In this document: one piece after another, positions 16,236 to 25,013 of the stretch
Position numbering within the stretch: the stretch's first letter is position 1
Layout: each line of letters opens with the position of its first letter
Source: a virus
Length of the DNA stretch: 52,835 nucleotides
Direction: 5' to 3' (one strand)
IMG/VR virus record: IMGVR_UViG_3300001683_001688
Coordinates: 1-52,835 of that record
Program-made: the position numbers and the translations under genes
The notes under the pieces: generated by a model
Told to the model about the DNA's origin: nothing
Database searches by the model: none
Seen by the model: the letters and a program-made list of their open reading frames with translations, nothing else

Positions 16236-17183
16236 ATGCTAATCACAGAGAAAAGACTTAGACGTCTAATAAGACGAGCGCTACTAGAGCAAGACTCAAC
16301 GGATAGCGACACTTTAGGTAATAACACATCTGTAGAAGATGATGAATCTGATACCGGTGTAGATACAGAAGATGAGACACTCACTGACAATATTATCAAT
16401 TCTCTATTTGAAAAGGCCAGAGAAGATATCAAGAGACTGTATCGAGCGGCTGACTATAAGCGAAGGGTAATGGATTCAGGAATTATGGCAAATGAGGAAA
16501 AGTTTGACCAATTTCTTGAGAATCTTATGTCAGAGATTGATGAGGCTGTATGGGAACGTAGGGATATACCGAAAGACCAAACACATCTGGGTGAGCTAGA
16601 ATATAGTCCTTCAACTTCAGATAGTCCGACATATGAGGATTATCTTAGAGAGATTCCTACTGTCATTATTAGTGCAAACAGAATAGCAGGCATTGATAAT
16701 CAAGAGATTAAGAATCTGCTCGTTCACGAGCTTTCGCACATAGAGAATCGTCTTTTAGATAGCTATTCAGTTCAGCATGGTAGCACCGGCCAAAGAGCAT
16801 TTAAGAGAGAGATAGGTGATATATTTGTTACACACTCTCAGCTTAGAGGTCTTGGGAATAGGTTTGATACCACTCAGGAGTTTCATGATGTCGTAACAAT
16901 GTGGACATTGGCTATGGGCCCCAGCCAGCCGAGTCATGAGATGGAGATGAGAGCTAGACTTGCTGAGTTAAGAATAAAGATGGGAAAAATCGGTGAGAGT
17001 ATGGAGGATGCTATTATATTTGCTAAGACTGCAAGCTTTAATGATCTTGTAAAGAAATACGGAGAAAATCCGGCACATTTTCTTATCTTTCTAGACTATG
17101 ACAAGGATCTTACTAAATTGACTAATATGGTTGATATGATTGCCAGCGCGTCTCCGCAATCGAAAGTTGATGCTTATGCTTGA
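16236..17183 (+). CDS. Putative zinc metallopeptidase with N-terminal targeting-like helix
   Basis: Contains HELSH within NLLVHELSHIENRL (H164, E165, H168), the HExxH zinc signature, in a helical context that fits a gluzincin or metzincin active-site helix. The N-terminus LRRLIRRALLEQ is of the same basic helix type as neighbouring genes, followed by a very acidic linker (residues 20-50). The third zinc ligand is not certain. No signal peptide. An enzyme carried in the virion is one possibility. The family is not recognised beyond the motif. Confidence 0.6.
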   Translation: MLITEKRLRRLIRRALLEQDSTDSDTLGNNTSVEDDESDTGVDTEDETLTDNIINSLFEKAREDIKRLYRAADYKRRVMDSGIMANEEKFDQFLENLMSEIDEAVWERRDIPKDQTHLGELEYSPSTSDSPTYEDYLREIPTVIISANRIAGIDNQEIKNLLVHELSHIENRLLDSYSVQHGSTGQRAFKREIGDIFVTHSQLRGLGNRFDTTQEFHDVVTMWTLAMGPSQPSHEMEMRARLAELRIKMGKIGESMEDAIIFAKTASFNDLVKKYGENPAHFLIFLDYDKDLTKLTNMVDMIASASPQSKVDAYA

Positions 17184-17193
17184 TAAAATAATT

Positions 17194-17223
17194 TTGTAAA
17201 CTTATGCTACTGTGGTATATAAT
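17194..17223 (+). promoter_or_regulatory. Sigma70-like promoter: TTGTAA-18-TATAAT
   Basis: TTGTAA at 17194-17199 and TATAAT at 17218-17223, 18 bases apart, directly before the small secreted protein gene. AAGGAG precedes that gene's ATG. Confidence 0.65.
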
Positions 17224-17251
17224 AATAATGCAAACAAACAAGGAGTTTTAA

Positions 17252-17521
17252 ATGCAAATGGCTTTTATCTTTTTCACTTTCCTACTTTCTCCAGCAGCTT
17301 TTGCAGGGGATGACGACCATACTAGCTCAAATGGCAAGCAAACTGTAGTCTATAAGCAACGAACAGAGATTGACTTTGAAGGTCTTGAGATCGCAGGTCA
17401 GCTTGTAAAGCCTCAAGGCTCTTTTATCCTTGATAGGCGTCGTGCAAACTTTAATCCTCTTATTGAGCTTCGCGTTGATTTTAATCGTGAGATGGATCAG
17501 TCTGTAGACGAGATTAGGTAG
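17252..17521 (+). CDS. Small secreted protein, host-envelope-like
   Basis: A signal peptide (MQMAFIFFTFLLSPAAFA, cleavage before GDDD) is followed by about 70 residues containing EIDFEGLEIAGQLVKPQG and LDRRRANFNPLIELRVDF. From memory this resembles short exported proteins of deltaproteobacteria and relatives of unknown function. ATG is preceded by AAGGAG, and the gene has its own promoter. It would be exported to the periplasm of the infected cell. Likely host-derived; function unknown. Confidence 0.7.
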   Translation: MQMAFIFFTFLLSPAAFAGDDDHTSSNGKQTVVYKQRTEIDFEGLEIAGQLVKPQGSFILDRRRANFNPLIELRVDFNREMDQSVDEIR

Positions 17522-17597
17522 ACAGTAAAATATGCACAAGCTGGCTTATATCTTAAACGAGACTAATTTAATAGTGTAAAATATTACCCGGTGAGTA

Positions 17598-18926
17598 ATG
17601 TCAGCTAGAGCAGTTTATCCTCCCTCTGGATCAAGCGGGGAGTTACAGTTTGTAAATAGTTCTGGGTTGCTAGATGCAGCCCAGGCGTTCTGGGACTCTG
17701 CTAACTCTAAGCTCTTCATATCTGGAAATCTTGAGGTGCTTGGCACAGAGACTGTCATAGACACTCTACATCTTCAGATTGAAGATCGAATAATTGGTCT
17801 TGCAACAGGGTCTGGAGGAGAGGGTGCAGCAGGAGATAGGGGGCTTATATTTCTTATTAGCGGAGAGACAAATCCTTCATTTTACTGGGATGAGTTAGCA
17901 GATGAGTTTAGATTTGCAAGACTAAATAGCACACCTGGTGACGCAACATTCGAAAACCCAGATGTTATACCAGCTGGCGGATATCAGGATGTAAGAGTGA
18001 AGACAATTCATTCAGTCTCTGGTGCAGCTATTGATACTAGCCAAAGAACATTGGCGTCCATAGGAGATGATGCATTTTTCTTTGTGTCAGGTTCTGGGGG
18101 ATCAAAAGGGACGTCTCTAAGATCTACTTCTGTTTTCGGAGGAGATGTTGTTATAAGTGGAACTCTTTACGGAGGGTCTCCTTTAAAAATTGGAGGAGAG
18201 CTAGAGTTTAGCTCCGCACCGGGAGCAACTACATCTATTCAAAATAAAGACGGCAGTGTCAAGATATTCGCATCTGAAGAGGTTAAAATCGGCTCTGATG
18301 CAGGTTCTATTAGACTTATTGATCTTGGCGGATCTACTGCTGGTAAAATTTTTGTTACTGGTTCTGCTAATCCCAAAACAAATAGGCGATTTAAATTTCT
18401 ATCAAAGGGGCAGATACACTTCCATGGTGAAAATCCTAATGCTGTTTCGCCTGGAAGTGACGTGTTTCTGTTTATGTCAGGAGCAATAGACTCAAAGAAA
18501 AATGAAAAAAGAGGGCTATCTTTGTTCGGAGGAGATCTTTTATCCTCTGGATCTTTAATATCTCTAGGTGGAATTTCCGGATCTTTAACAAGATTACATG
18601 ATAATACTTCATATCTAATTTCAGGAAATGATATAACAATAGCTTCATCCTCTAATGGATCAGTAAGTATTTCATCTAATGCACAAGATCAAAGAAATAA
18701 GTTTGTGTACGATGTTACTGGTTCACATAGCGCAGAGAACAATCTAGTTATACCGTCTCTTGATTTTTCTTTAGTTAGCTTTGATCCAAAAAGAGTCGAT
18801 GTGTTTGTTAATGGACAGCTTATGACTTCGGGATCTTCAAAAGACTATACTATACCAGATCTGACTGCTTTGAAATTTTATTTTCAGTTGCTGTCTGGCG
18901 ACATTGTATCAGTTAGAACTTACTAG
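17598..18926 (+). CDS. Tail-fibre-like virion structural protein
   Basis: A 442-residue Gly/Ser-rich beta protein. Residues about 40-85 (ISGNLEVLGTETVIDTLHLQ then IGLA and GDRGLIFLI) match a module in the larger protein at 19394. The C-terminal domain VDVFVNGQLM...DYTIPDL...KFYFQLLSGDIVSV is also shared. These are features of phage fibre or baseplate-wedge proteins that trimerise. The start is ATG 17598 after a TAAAAT-type promoter element at 17577-17582. Receptor binding is inferred. Confidence 0.7.
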   Translation: MSARAVYPPSGSSGELQFVNSSGLLDAAQAFWDSANSKLFISGNLEVLGTETVIDTLHLQIEDRIIGLATGSGGEGAAGDRGLIFLISGETNPSFYWDELADEFRFARLNSTPGDATFENPDVIPAGGYQDVRVKTIHSVSGAAIDTSQRTLASIGDDAFFFVSGSGGSKGTSLRSTSVFGGDVVISGTLYGGSPLKIGGELEFSSAPGATTSIQNKDGSVKIFASEEVKIGSDAGSIRLIDLGGSTAGKIFVTGSANPKTNRRFKFLSKGQIHFHGENPNAVSPGSDVFLFMSGAIDSKKNEKRGLSLFGGDLLSSGSLISLGGISGSLTRLHDNTSYLISGNDITIASSSNGSVSISSNAQDQRNKFVYDVTGSHSAENNLVIPSLDFSLVSFDPKRVDVFVNGQLMTSGSSKDYTIPDLTALKFYFQLLSGDIVSVRTY

Positions 18927-19020
18927 CGTGAAATAGGATTGATTTTTCATAGATTATTCAATTTTTATTTAGTAGATTTCCTAATATTTATAACTGAACA
19001 GTTTTAATAGATAGCATTAA

Positions 19021-19242
19021 ATGAAAGAGTATTCTACATCTGATTTGTCCCTAGCAGCATTTTTACTTATGCGAGGGCTTCAGTTAAAGAGTGCAGAAAA
19101 AACTTCATCTGGAAGATTTAATTTTGTATTCAGCGATCCTGACGGAAAGGGAAAATTACTATCCTTAGAGTTTTTAAACAGTGATTTCTCAAAGTATGAT
19201 AATCATGTCAGAAACCTGAAGAAGGTAATATATAATAAATGA
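19021..19242 (+). CDS. DUF5659-like small protein
   Basis: Seventy-three residues beginning YSTSDLSLAAFLLMRGLQL and with FNFVFSDPDGKGKLLSLEF, the pattern of the small phage/bacterial DUF5659 group (from memory). No known activity. It lies between the two fibre genes, with 94 non-coding bases before it and 151 after. Confidence 0.7.
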   Translation: MKEYSTSDLSLAAFLLMRGLQLKSAEKTSSGRFNFVFSDPDGKGKLLSLEFLNSDFSKYDNHVRNLKKVIYNK

Positions 19243-19393
19243 ACGGGCTCTTTGGGTCTCTTCAGTTTTAAAAAGTTAGCTATAGTTTAGACACTGTTAA
19301 GCATTAAGTTAGTAAGACGTTTGGTTCATGATGCTAAAGAGCACGTTGTGTGTCTCTTTGCAAGCTTAATGCCTAAATAATAGGAAAACTATA
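19243..19393 (+). promoter_or_regulatory. Structured leader of the large virion protein gene
   Basis: A helix of 8 bp plus 3 more after one mismatch (19297-19308 with 19365-19376) encloses a bulged hairpin (19336-19344 with 19348-19359). Bases 19247-19253 can alternatively pair with the AAAGAGC at 19336-19342, giving two exclusive folds. No good promoter or ribosome site is obvious immediately before ATG 19394 beyond TAGGA. Confidence 0.35.
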
Positions 19394-22066
19394 ATGGCTC
19401 AGAAAACAAAAATTAGAGCGACTCAGATCTCGGCGTCAATGCCTACTGATACTGCAGCCGCCGCCGCTGCAAGCGGCTTGGTCGTATCTCACTTAAGCGG
19501 TACTCTTGCTCATATAGCATCTGCTATCAAGAGAGTTCACGGTGCTTCTTCGTTCACGAATTCAGCTGCCGGTGTCTTTGGACATACTCTTAAGTCTGAC
19601 ACATCAAATACGGATGCACTCGGTACATCATCTATAACATGGTCAGATCTCTTTCTCGGCGATGGTGCAGTTATCAATCTTGGTGAAGATCAGGATATCA
19701 CCTTGACTCACGTTGCTGATACTGGTGTCGAAGTCGGCGGTTCTAACGCAAATGGTACAAACCTTCGACTTAACAACTCAGCAGCTGACGGTGACGCAAG
19801 AGTTGAGTATCAGCTTGGCGGAACCACTGTCTGGTCAATGGGTGTTGAAGATGGCGACTCAGACAAGTTCGTTATCGAAGATGGTGCTGGTGCACTGGGA
19901 GCAGATCCCGCATTCGAGATCGCAGCTGACAAGTCAGCTAAGTTCTTTGGAACGTTAGAAGCTACCACATCAATCACAATCGGCTCTGCTGCTATGAGCG
20001 AGGCTGACCTGGAGCAACTTGACGGTATCACAGCTGGTACAGCTGCAGCTTCTAAGGCTCTTGTCTTGGACGCCAGCAAGGATATCGGAACAATTCGTAA
20101 CCTTACCATTGACGGCACATTCTCAGACGGTAATTACACCTTCGACACTAGCGGAAACGTGACTGGTCTTGGTTCTGTCGGTTCAGGTGCTATTACTTCA
20201 AGTGGTATCATTAAAACGGATGACGGAACTGAAGCTACTTCGACAACTGACGGTTCTTTACAGACCGACGGTGGTTTAAGTGTTGCTAAGAGCGCTGTTA
20301 TCGGTGACGATTTGGATCTCTTGTCTGACGGTGCAATTCTTAGCATTGGAAGCACTTCTAAGTTCGTCTTAACAGATCAGGGTGCAAACAACGCTGTGAT
20401 GGCAGCTTCTGGTGCCAGACTCGCATTTGGTAATGCTGGTGAGTATATTAGTGGCGACGGAACTGATTTAAAAGTTGTTTCAAGTGGAGATGTCGACATC
20501 ACAGCTACATTGGTTGATGTAACTGGTGCCGGTGCTTTCAGTGGAAACCTAACAGTTGGTGGAAACTTAGATATCAACGGTACAACAACAACAGTTGATT
20601 CAGTCAACCTGTCAGTTAAGGATTCAATCATAGCTCTCGGTGTCTCAGGATCAGACGGCGGATATTCAACAACTGGTGATAGAGGTATTTTATTCCCAAG
20701 AGGTACTGATGATTCTGAAGTTGCTGGTTTGTACTGGGATGGCAGCAGATTCAACATGACTGTTTCAAAAACTGGACCGCTATCTGGATCGTTTGGTTCG
20801 GCCAGCGGATATAACAAGTTGATGCTTGGAAGAGTTGAGTTTGATTCAGCAGCTGATTACATTAGAGTTAACACTCATATGGAACTTAAAGCTGCAGCAG
20901 ATATCATTCTCGACCCAGGCGGTAATAACGTTGTTCCAGGCAGCGACAATGCCGATGCTCTTGGTTCTTCTGGTACAGCTTGGGCTGATCTATTCCTTGG
21001 CGACGGTGCTGTTGTTAACTTCAATGCCGGTGATGTGACAGTGACACATGCATCAAATCTTCTAACGGTTGGTGGCGGACACTTGCGAGTTGATGGAAGT
21101 AACAAGATGCAGATTGGTGGTCCTAATGACTACCTTCAGCTTGACACTGATCTTAAGATCATTTCTTCTGCAGATGTTGTCATCGACCCTGTAGGCGGAG
21201 AGCTAAAGGTTGACGGTAATGTTGTTCCTAACTCTGACTCTGCTGACTCACTCGGTGCCTCTGGGACAGCGTGGGCCAAGCTTTGGGTTGATGATATTTC
21301 TCTAGCTGGTCAGGGTCGTATTGATCTTGATGCTGATGGTGATACATCAATTCGCTCTAATATTGATGACGTTATCAAATTTGAGATTGGCGGAGCTGAT
21401 AAGATTCAGATGACTACTACAGTGATTGCACCTGATACAGATGATGGAATGGCTCTTGGTAAGACGACAAACAGGTGGTCAGATCTCTTCCTTGCAGAAG
21501 GTGGTGTTATCAACTGGGATGACGGCGATGCTACATTGACTCAAGCTAGTGACATTGTAACTCTAGCTGGTGCAAAATTAGATGCTCAGCTAAGATATAG
21601 TGTTAATAACGTAGCTAATGGCGGTGTCTTAATGACAGCATACGACGGATCAGCTGCTGTTGCTGATCTTGCACTAGACCTTGATGGTATGAATGACATT
21701 GGTGCAGATCTTGCTGATGCTGATCTCATCGCAGTCGATGACGGTGCAGCCGGATCCAATAGAAAATGTGCAATGTCAAGAGTTGTAACATACATTCAGT
21801 CACAGCTTGTTCAGAAAACCACTCTTGAGATCTCTGCAGGAGTTGCATCAGACACTGATGTTGATCTCACGTTCGAAACTGATTCCGACTGGACCGACGC
21901 TGGCTCAACCCAGAAAGAAGTCTATGTCAACGGTCAGCTTATGCTTGAAGGCACTAATGCCGGAGCAAACAAGGACTTCTACCCTGGAGGATCAGCCGGA
22001 CGTATTAAGTTTGAGTTTGGCCTTGAGGCAGGTGACGTCATTCAGTCAATTCTTAGAGCAGGATAG
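19394..22066 (+). CDS. Large repeat-containing fibre-like virion protein
   Basis: An 890-residue Gly/Ala/Asp-rich beta protein. A module of the form DALGxSGTxWADLFLGDGAV followed by ITLTH occurs about four times (near 19600, 20925, 21215 and 21425), the copies being diverged. It also has the GNLDINGTTTTVDSV...GDRGILF module and the C-terminal VNGQLM...GDV domain found in the gene at 17598. Codons use C and GGT/GAC far more than neighbours, suggesting selection for high expression. A terminator follows. Probable tail fibre or other abundant surface protein; the attachment role is inferred. Confidence 0.75.
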   Translation: MAQKTKIRATQISASMPTDTAAAAAASGLVVSHLSGTLAHIASAIKRVHGASSFTNSAAGVFGHTLKSDTSNTDALGTSSITWSDLFLGDGAVINLGEDQDITLTHVADTGVEVGGSNANGTNLRLNNSAADGDARVEYQLGGTTVWSMGVEDGDSDKFVIEDGAGALGADPAFEIAADKSAKFFGTLEATTSITIGSAAMSEADLEQLDGITAGTAAASKALVLDASKDIGTIRNLTIDGTFSDGNYTFDTSGNVTGLGSVGSGAITSSGIIKTDDGTEATSTTDGSLQTDGGLSVAKSAVIGDDLDLLSDGAILSIGSTSKFVLTDQGANNAVMAASGARLAFGNAGEYISGDGTDLKVVSSGDVDITATLVDVTGAGAFSGNLTVGGNLDINGTTTTVDSVNLSVKDSIIALGVSGSDGGYSTTGDRGILFPRGTDDSEVAGLYWDGSRFNMTVSKTGPLSGSFGSASGYNKLMLGRVEFDSAADYIRVNTHMELKAAADIILDPGGNNVVPGSDNADALGSSGTAWADLFLGDGAVVNFNAGDVTVTHASNLLTVGGGHLRVDGSNKMQIGGPNDYLQLDTDLKIISSADVVIDPVGGELKVDGNVVPNSDSADSLGASGTAWAKLWVDDISLAGQGRIDLDADGDTSIRSNIDDVIKFEIGGADKIQMTTTVIAPDTDDGMALGKTTNRWSDLFLAEGGVINWDDGDATLTQASDIVTLAGAKLDAQLRYSVNNVANGGVLMTAYDGSAAVADLALDLDGMNDIGADLADADLIAVDDGAAGSNRKCAMSRVVTYIQSQLVQKTTLEISAGVASDTDVDLTFETDSDWTDAGSTQKEVYVNGQLMLEGTNAGANKDFYPGGSAGRIKFEFGLEAGDVIQSILRAG

Positions 22067-22108
22067 CTAGACTTTAGACCTTAGGTCTAATACTTATAGT
22101 TTCCCAGT

Positions 22109-22143
22109 GGGGAGCCACATAATGTGGCTCCCCGCATTTGTTT
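22109..22143 (+). terminator. Rho-independent terminator after the large fibre gene
   Basis: A 10-bp GC-rich stem (22109-22118 with 22124-22133, 5-base loop) is followed by a T-rich stretch. A smaller hairpin (about 22076-22090) precedes it. Confidence 0.88.
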
Positions 22144-22166
22144 ATAAACGAGATACATATGTGATG

Positions 22167-22172
22167 TATAAT
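22167..22172 (+). promoter_or_regulatory. Putative promoter -10 after the terminator
   Basis: TATAAT preceded by ATG, in the gap between the terminator and the GTG at 22206. No clear -35. AAGGTG lies ahead of the start codon. Confidence 0.45.
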
Positions 22173-22205
22173 TTGTGATAACAACAGAGAAAAAAAGGTG
22201 TTATT

Positions 22206-22661
22206 GTGAAAGAGATAGATTATTTAAATAGATTTGAAGAAGATCTGCAGAAAATTCTCACTAGGCAAAGCAGAGAGGATCCTGCACGGCAGACTGTATA
22301 TTCAAAAATTCACAGCCAGGTAAAGCTTGCTTGTGAGCGAGAGATATCTAGGGTAAAAAGTGAAAACTATGACCTAGCAGCATATCTTGAAAATTTTTCA
22401 AATGGATTGCTAGTAATGATATCAGATGTACAAAGGTCTGAGTTTATTGAGACCGTTAGAATATCTGCTAGAGAAGATCTTTTAAATGACATTCTAGAGA
22501 GTGTAAGAAAGGAAGCAGATAATTTGCAAGCTATTGAAGACAGAGATGGACAGGCTGAGAGAGAAAGTAGAGACCTAAGGTCTATAGGCGAAAGACCTGT
22601 CGGAATGAAAGAGAAGCGCTCTCTGTCTAAAGAGTCCTCTGATGATGCTGAACTAGATTAA
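22206..22661 (+). CDS. Helical hypothetical protein
   Basis: Start GTG after AAGGTG. The 151 residues are mostly helical and charged (IHSQVKLACEREISRVKSEN), with an Arg/Glu/Ser-rich disordered C-terminal third. No motifs. It opens a run of small genes (22206-24319) after the fibre terminator, which likely encode tail or assembly parts. Family not recognised. Confidence 0.65.
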   Translation: MKEIDYLNRFEEDLQKILTRQSREDPARQTVYSKIHSQVKLACEREISRVKSENYDLAAYLENFSNGLLVMISDVQRSEFIETVRISAREDLLNDILESVRKEADNLQAIEDRDGQAERESRDLRSIGERPVGMKEKRSLSKESSDDAELD

Positions 22662-22673
22662 TAGTTATTAGAT

Positions 22674-23132
22674 ATGCCTATTAATTTAAAAAAGACAGTA
22701 AACTTTGGCTCATCTAAGTCTGGCCTATCTGCAGTTGGATACAGACTATATGACACAGATGGAACTCTAAGCGGAAGCAGAGTTGAAGGTTCAACAATTG
22801 GCGAAGTTTTAAGTGGCGCAGGAATATACTCTGGAAGTGTCCACATTGCTGATGGCTTTATAGGAAGCATCCTGTGGGACACCGGGGAAGCCACACCAAT
22901 ATACGCCTCAGATGATATTGATAATGTTATTCACACGCTATCAATGATATCTTCTAGTGTTGACTTTACAAGACACGTCACCGCCGGAAGATGGCACATA
23001 ACCTCTTCCGGAAATGACAAGCATATGGTATTCTACAAAGAGGATAATTCTACAGAAGTCATAAGATTTAATTTAACTGATGAAGATGGAGATGCAACTG
23101 TGGCATCAGTGTTTCAGAGAACTAAGGTGTAA
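22674..23132 (+). CDS. Hypothetical phage structural protein
   Basis: A 152-residue beta-rich protein starting MPINLKKTVNFGSSKSGLS with GYRLYDTDGTLSGSR. Strings like GYRLYDxxG are familiar from tail-associated proteins of marine phages, but I cannot give a name. Its TAA overlaps the ATG of the next gene by one base. No enzyme motif seen. Confidence 0.6.
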   Translation: MPINLKKTVNFGSSKSGLSAVGYRLYDTDGTLSGSRVEGSTIGEVLSGAGIYSGSVHIADGFIGSILWDTGEATPIYASDDIDNVIHTLSMISSSVDFTRHVTAGRWHITSSGNDKHMVFYKEDNSTEVIRFNLTDEDGDATVASVFQRTKV

Positions 23133-23494
23133 TGTCTTTAGTACTAAGAGGAATGGGACCTTGTGACGCTGGGCATGCAAGGCTTGTATCAATGGGATTT
23201 GGTACAACTTGTGAAGTGTCTGTTGAGACTGAGACTTTATTGCCAGCAAAGGGAAGAAGCTCTAGAAGATATGATGGATACCAGAGGTATATTCCAGATG
23301 TATATACTATTACTGCCAGGCTTACAGAGATCAACGGCATTAGTCTTCTACATCCGATAACAGAAAGCACTCGTGGCGAGATTGACTTATCTGGAGATTT
23401 TGTTATAAGACTGATTGATAAGATTAGAATTGCAAAGACAACTCCAAAGAAGACCATATTTATTAAAGTTATAGACATCTTTAAAAGAGAGTGA
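23132..23494 (+). CDS. Hypothetical protein, 120 residues
   Basis: ATG overlaps the previous stop (TAATG). A compact mixed protein with the stretch LVLRGMGPCDAGHARLVSMG and an IDKIRIAKTTPKK basic strand pair near the end. No known motif. Coupling to both neighbours indicates it belongs to the same structural operon. Confidence 0.6.
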   Translation: MSLVLRGMGPCDAGHARLVSMGFGTTCEVSVETETLLPAKGRSSRRYDGYQRYIPDVYTITARLTEINGISLLHPITESTRGEIDLSGDFVIRLIDKIRIAKTTPKKTIFIKVIDIFKRE

Positions 23495-23497
23495 AAA

Positions 23498-24076
23498 ATG
23501 CAACAGATTGATCTAGATTTAGACAAAGAGAATGAGCTAGTTTTTAAGCTTTCAATAGAGGGGACAAAGCCCGCTTCAACAAAAACACGTTTTTTGCTTG
23601 AGTCAAGTGAATACTCACTTGTTTTTCCAGCTTCAAACTCTGCCGACGGCGAGGTTTCCGTCTTGATTCCCCCTCTTGAGAATATTATACAAGAGGGTTT
23701 TCACACTGGAACACTAGAAGTGATTGTTGATGACAGAGTTTTTACTCCGATAAAAATTGATACAAATTTTGAGAAATCAGTTAGTGTTGTAGCAGAGGCT
23801 GTTGTTGCAAGAAGAAAAGAGACTAAAGTGATGGCTTCTCATCCAGTTGTTGTATCTAGAAAAAAAGAAGCCAAGCCAGATAGGCCCAGACCTGAGCAAA
23901 GAAATAGAAAAAGACCAGGCCAGAGAGAGATGGTATCTGAGTCTCGTAATCAAAAAAGTGAAAAGTCTTTAGAGACCTGGATCAAGACTCTAGCAGAGAG
24001 AAAAAATATAAAACTAACACATTCTCAAATAGCAGAAATAACAAAAAAATATAATACTTTAAAGAAAAAGAGGTAA
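23498..24076 (+). CDS. Hypothetical protein with beta N-domain and basic C-terminus
   Basis: Residues 1-85 form a beta domain (ENELVFKLSIEGTKP...RFLLES...VLIPPLENII). Residues 110-155 are highly basic, Pro-rich and probably disordered (DRPRPEQRNRKRPGQRE). The last 40 residues form a helix with TWIKTLAERKNIKLTHSQI. The N-domain resembles proteins common in T4-like marine phages, role unknown to me. A nucleic-acid or core-binding role for the basic part is inference. Confidence 0.65.
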   Translation: MQQIDLDLDKENELVFKLSIEGTKPASTKTRFLLESSEYSLVFPASNSADGEVSVLIPPLENIIQEGFHTGTLEVIVDDRVFTPIKIDTNFEKSVSVVAEAVVARRKETKVMASHPVVVSRKKEAKPDRPRPEQRNRKRPGQREMVSESRNQKSEKSLETWIKTLAERKNIKLTHSQIAEITKKYNTLKKKR

Positions 24077-24079
24077 AAA

Positions 24080-24319
24080 ATGATTCATGCGCTTCTAGAG
24101 ATTTATCTATCTGGAGTTTGTCTTTTTCTTGCTATATCATTATTGAGAATAGAGACATGTCATCTAGACACGAAGATTAGCAGATCAAGAGAGACAAAGG
24201 CGCTCCTTAAGCAAAAGATTCGTAGATACAAAAGAGATATCAGAATGTCTTTTGTGTGGCCAGCTCTTTTATATAGATTGTTAAAATCTTATTTTGAAGA
24301 GATAAAGAAATCTGAATAA
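24080..24319 (+). CDS. Small membrane-associated protein
   Basis: N-terminal hydrophobic segment (about residues 4-22) then a basic helix (KQKIRRYKRDIR) and a second, weaker hydrophobic stretch. AGAGGT precedes the ATG. Three bases after the previous gene. No family recognised. Confidence 0.55.
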   Translation: MIHALLEIYLSGVCLFLAISLLRIETCHLDTKISRSRETKALLKQKIRRYKRDIRMSFVWPALLYRLLKSYFEEIKKSE

Positions 24320-24326
24320 GAACAAG

Positions 24327-25013
24327 ATGATAAATCTAAAAAAAGTTCTACTCAAGATAAGGTATCTACAAGAAGAACATAATGATTGCTTAGATTTATA
24401 CAATAAAGCAAAATATGAACTTGAATCTATCATTAGGCAAACCCATTCAGATCTTAATGTGTTTGATAAAGATATAGATAGAAAATTTTTAAAATCTGGT
24501 ATAGAAGATATAACTTCTACAGCAGAGTGTGAAAGTCAAAGCATAGATAGTCAACAGTGGGCAAAAAAACTATTTAGAAAAATAGCAATGATCACACATC
24601 CTGATAAGATTCCAGATGAGCTGAGTCAATCAGTTAAGGATAAATTTTTAATATTATATCAAAAATCTAATATTCTAATCGATGAATGCGATTATGTTGG
24701 TCTTGTAATGATAGCTGATGAGCTTAATATAGATCTAGCACAGCTAAGCGTTCATGATTGGAAAATATTTAAAGAAAAGCAAATAGAAATTGAGAAAAAA
24801 ATAATAAAATTAAAACAGTCTATCTACTGGGTGTGGTTACACTCATCTGATGATAAAAAAAATAATATCATAAAGGAGTTTATCAATCAGCGTGGGTGGA
24901 CATCAAAAAATGCTGTAAGGAATAAGTCTAGAACCGGCCCTGGAAAGCATCCAGGAAAGTCTATATCCTGGGCGCGATCAAAGATAAACATCACCAATAA
25001 GAAAGATGACTAA
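24327..25013 (+). CDS. J-domain-like protein
   Basis: A core of the form AKKLFRKIAMITHPDK (HPD at 91-93) is a J-domain signature, which stimulates DnaK ATPase. The J-domain is not at the N-terminus as usual but follows a 78-residue coiled helical region; the rest is helical with a basic, glycine-containing C-terminus. No zinc finger or G/F region. It may direct host DnaK to a phage client. Its stop overlaps the convergent minus-strand gene. A canonical DnaJ lies at 29621. Confidence 0.7.
   Translation: MINLKKVLLKIRYLQEEHNDCLDLYNKAKYELESIIRQTHSDLNVFDKDIDRKFLKSGIEDITSTAECESQSIDSQQWAKKLFRKIAMITHPDKIPDELSQSVKDKFLILYQKSNILIDECDYVGLVMIADELNIDLAQLSVHDWKIFKEKQIEIEKKIIKLKQSIYWVWLHSSDDKKNNIIKEFINQRGWTSKNAVRNKSRTGPGKHPGKSISWARSKINITNKKDD

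Noticed and set aside
19810-21105. Long open frames on the minus strand inside the large fibre gene
   Set aside because: They are shadows created by the GC-richer biased codons of the fibre gene; no ribosome sites or recognisable products.
20926-21570. Repeated fibre modules as a CRISPR or tandem DNA repeat
   Set aside because: The repetition is at protein level with diverged DNA and coding throughout.
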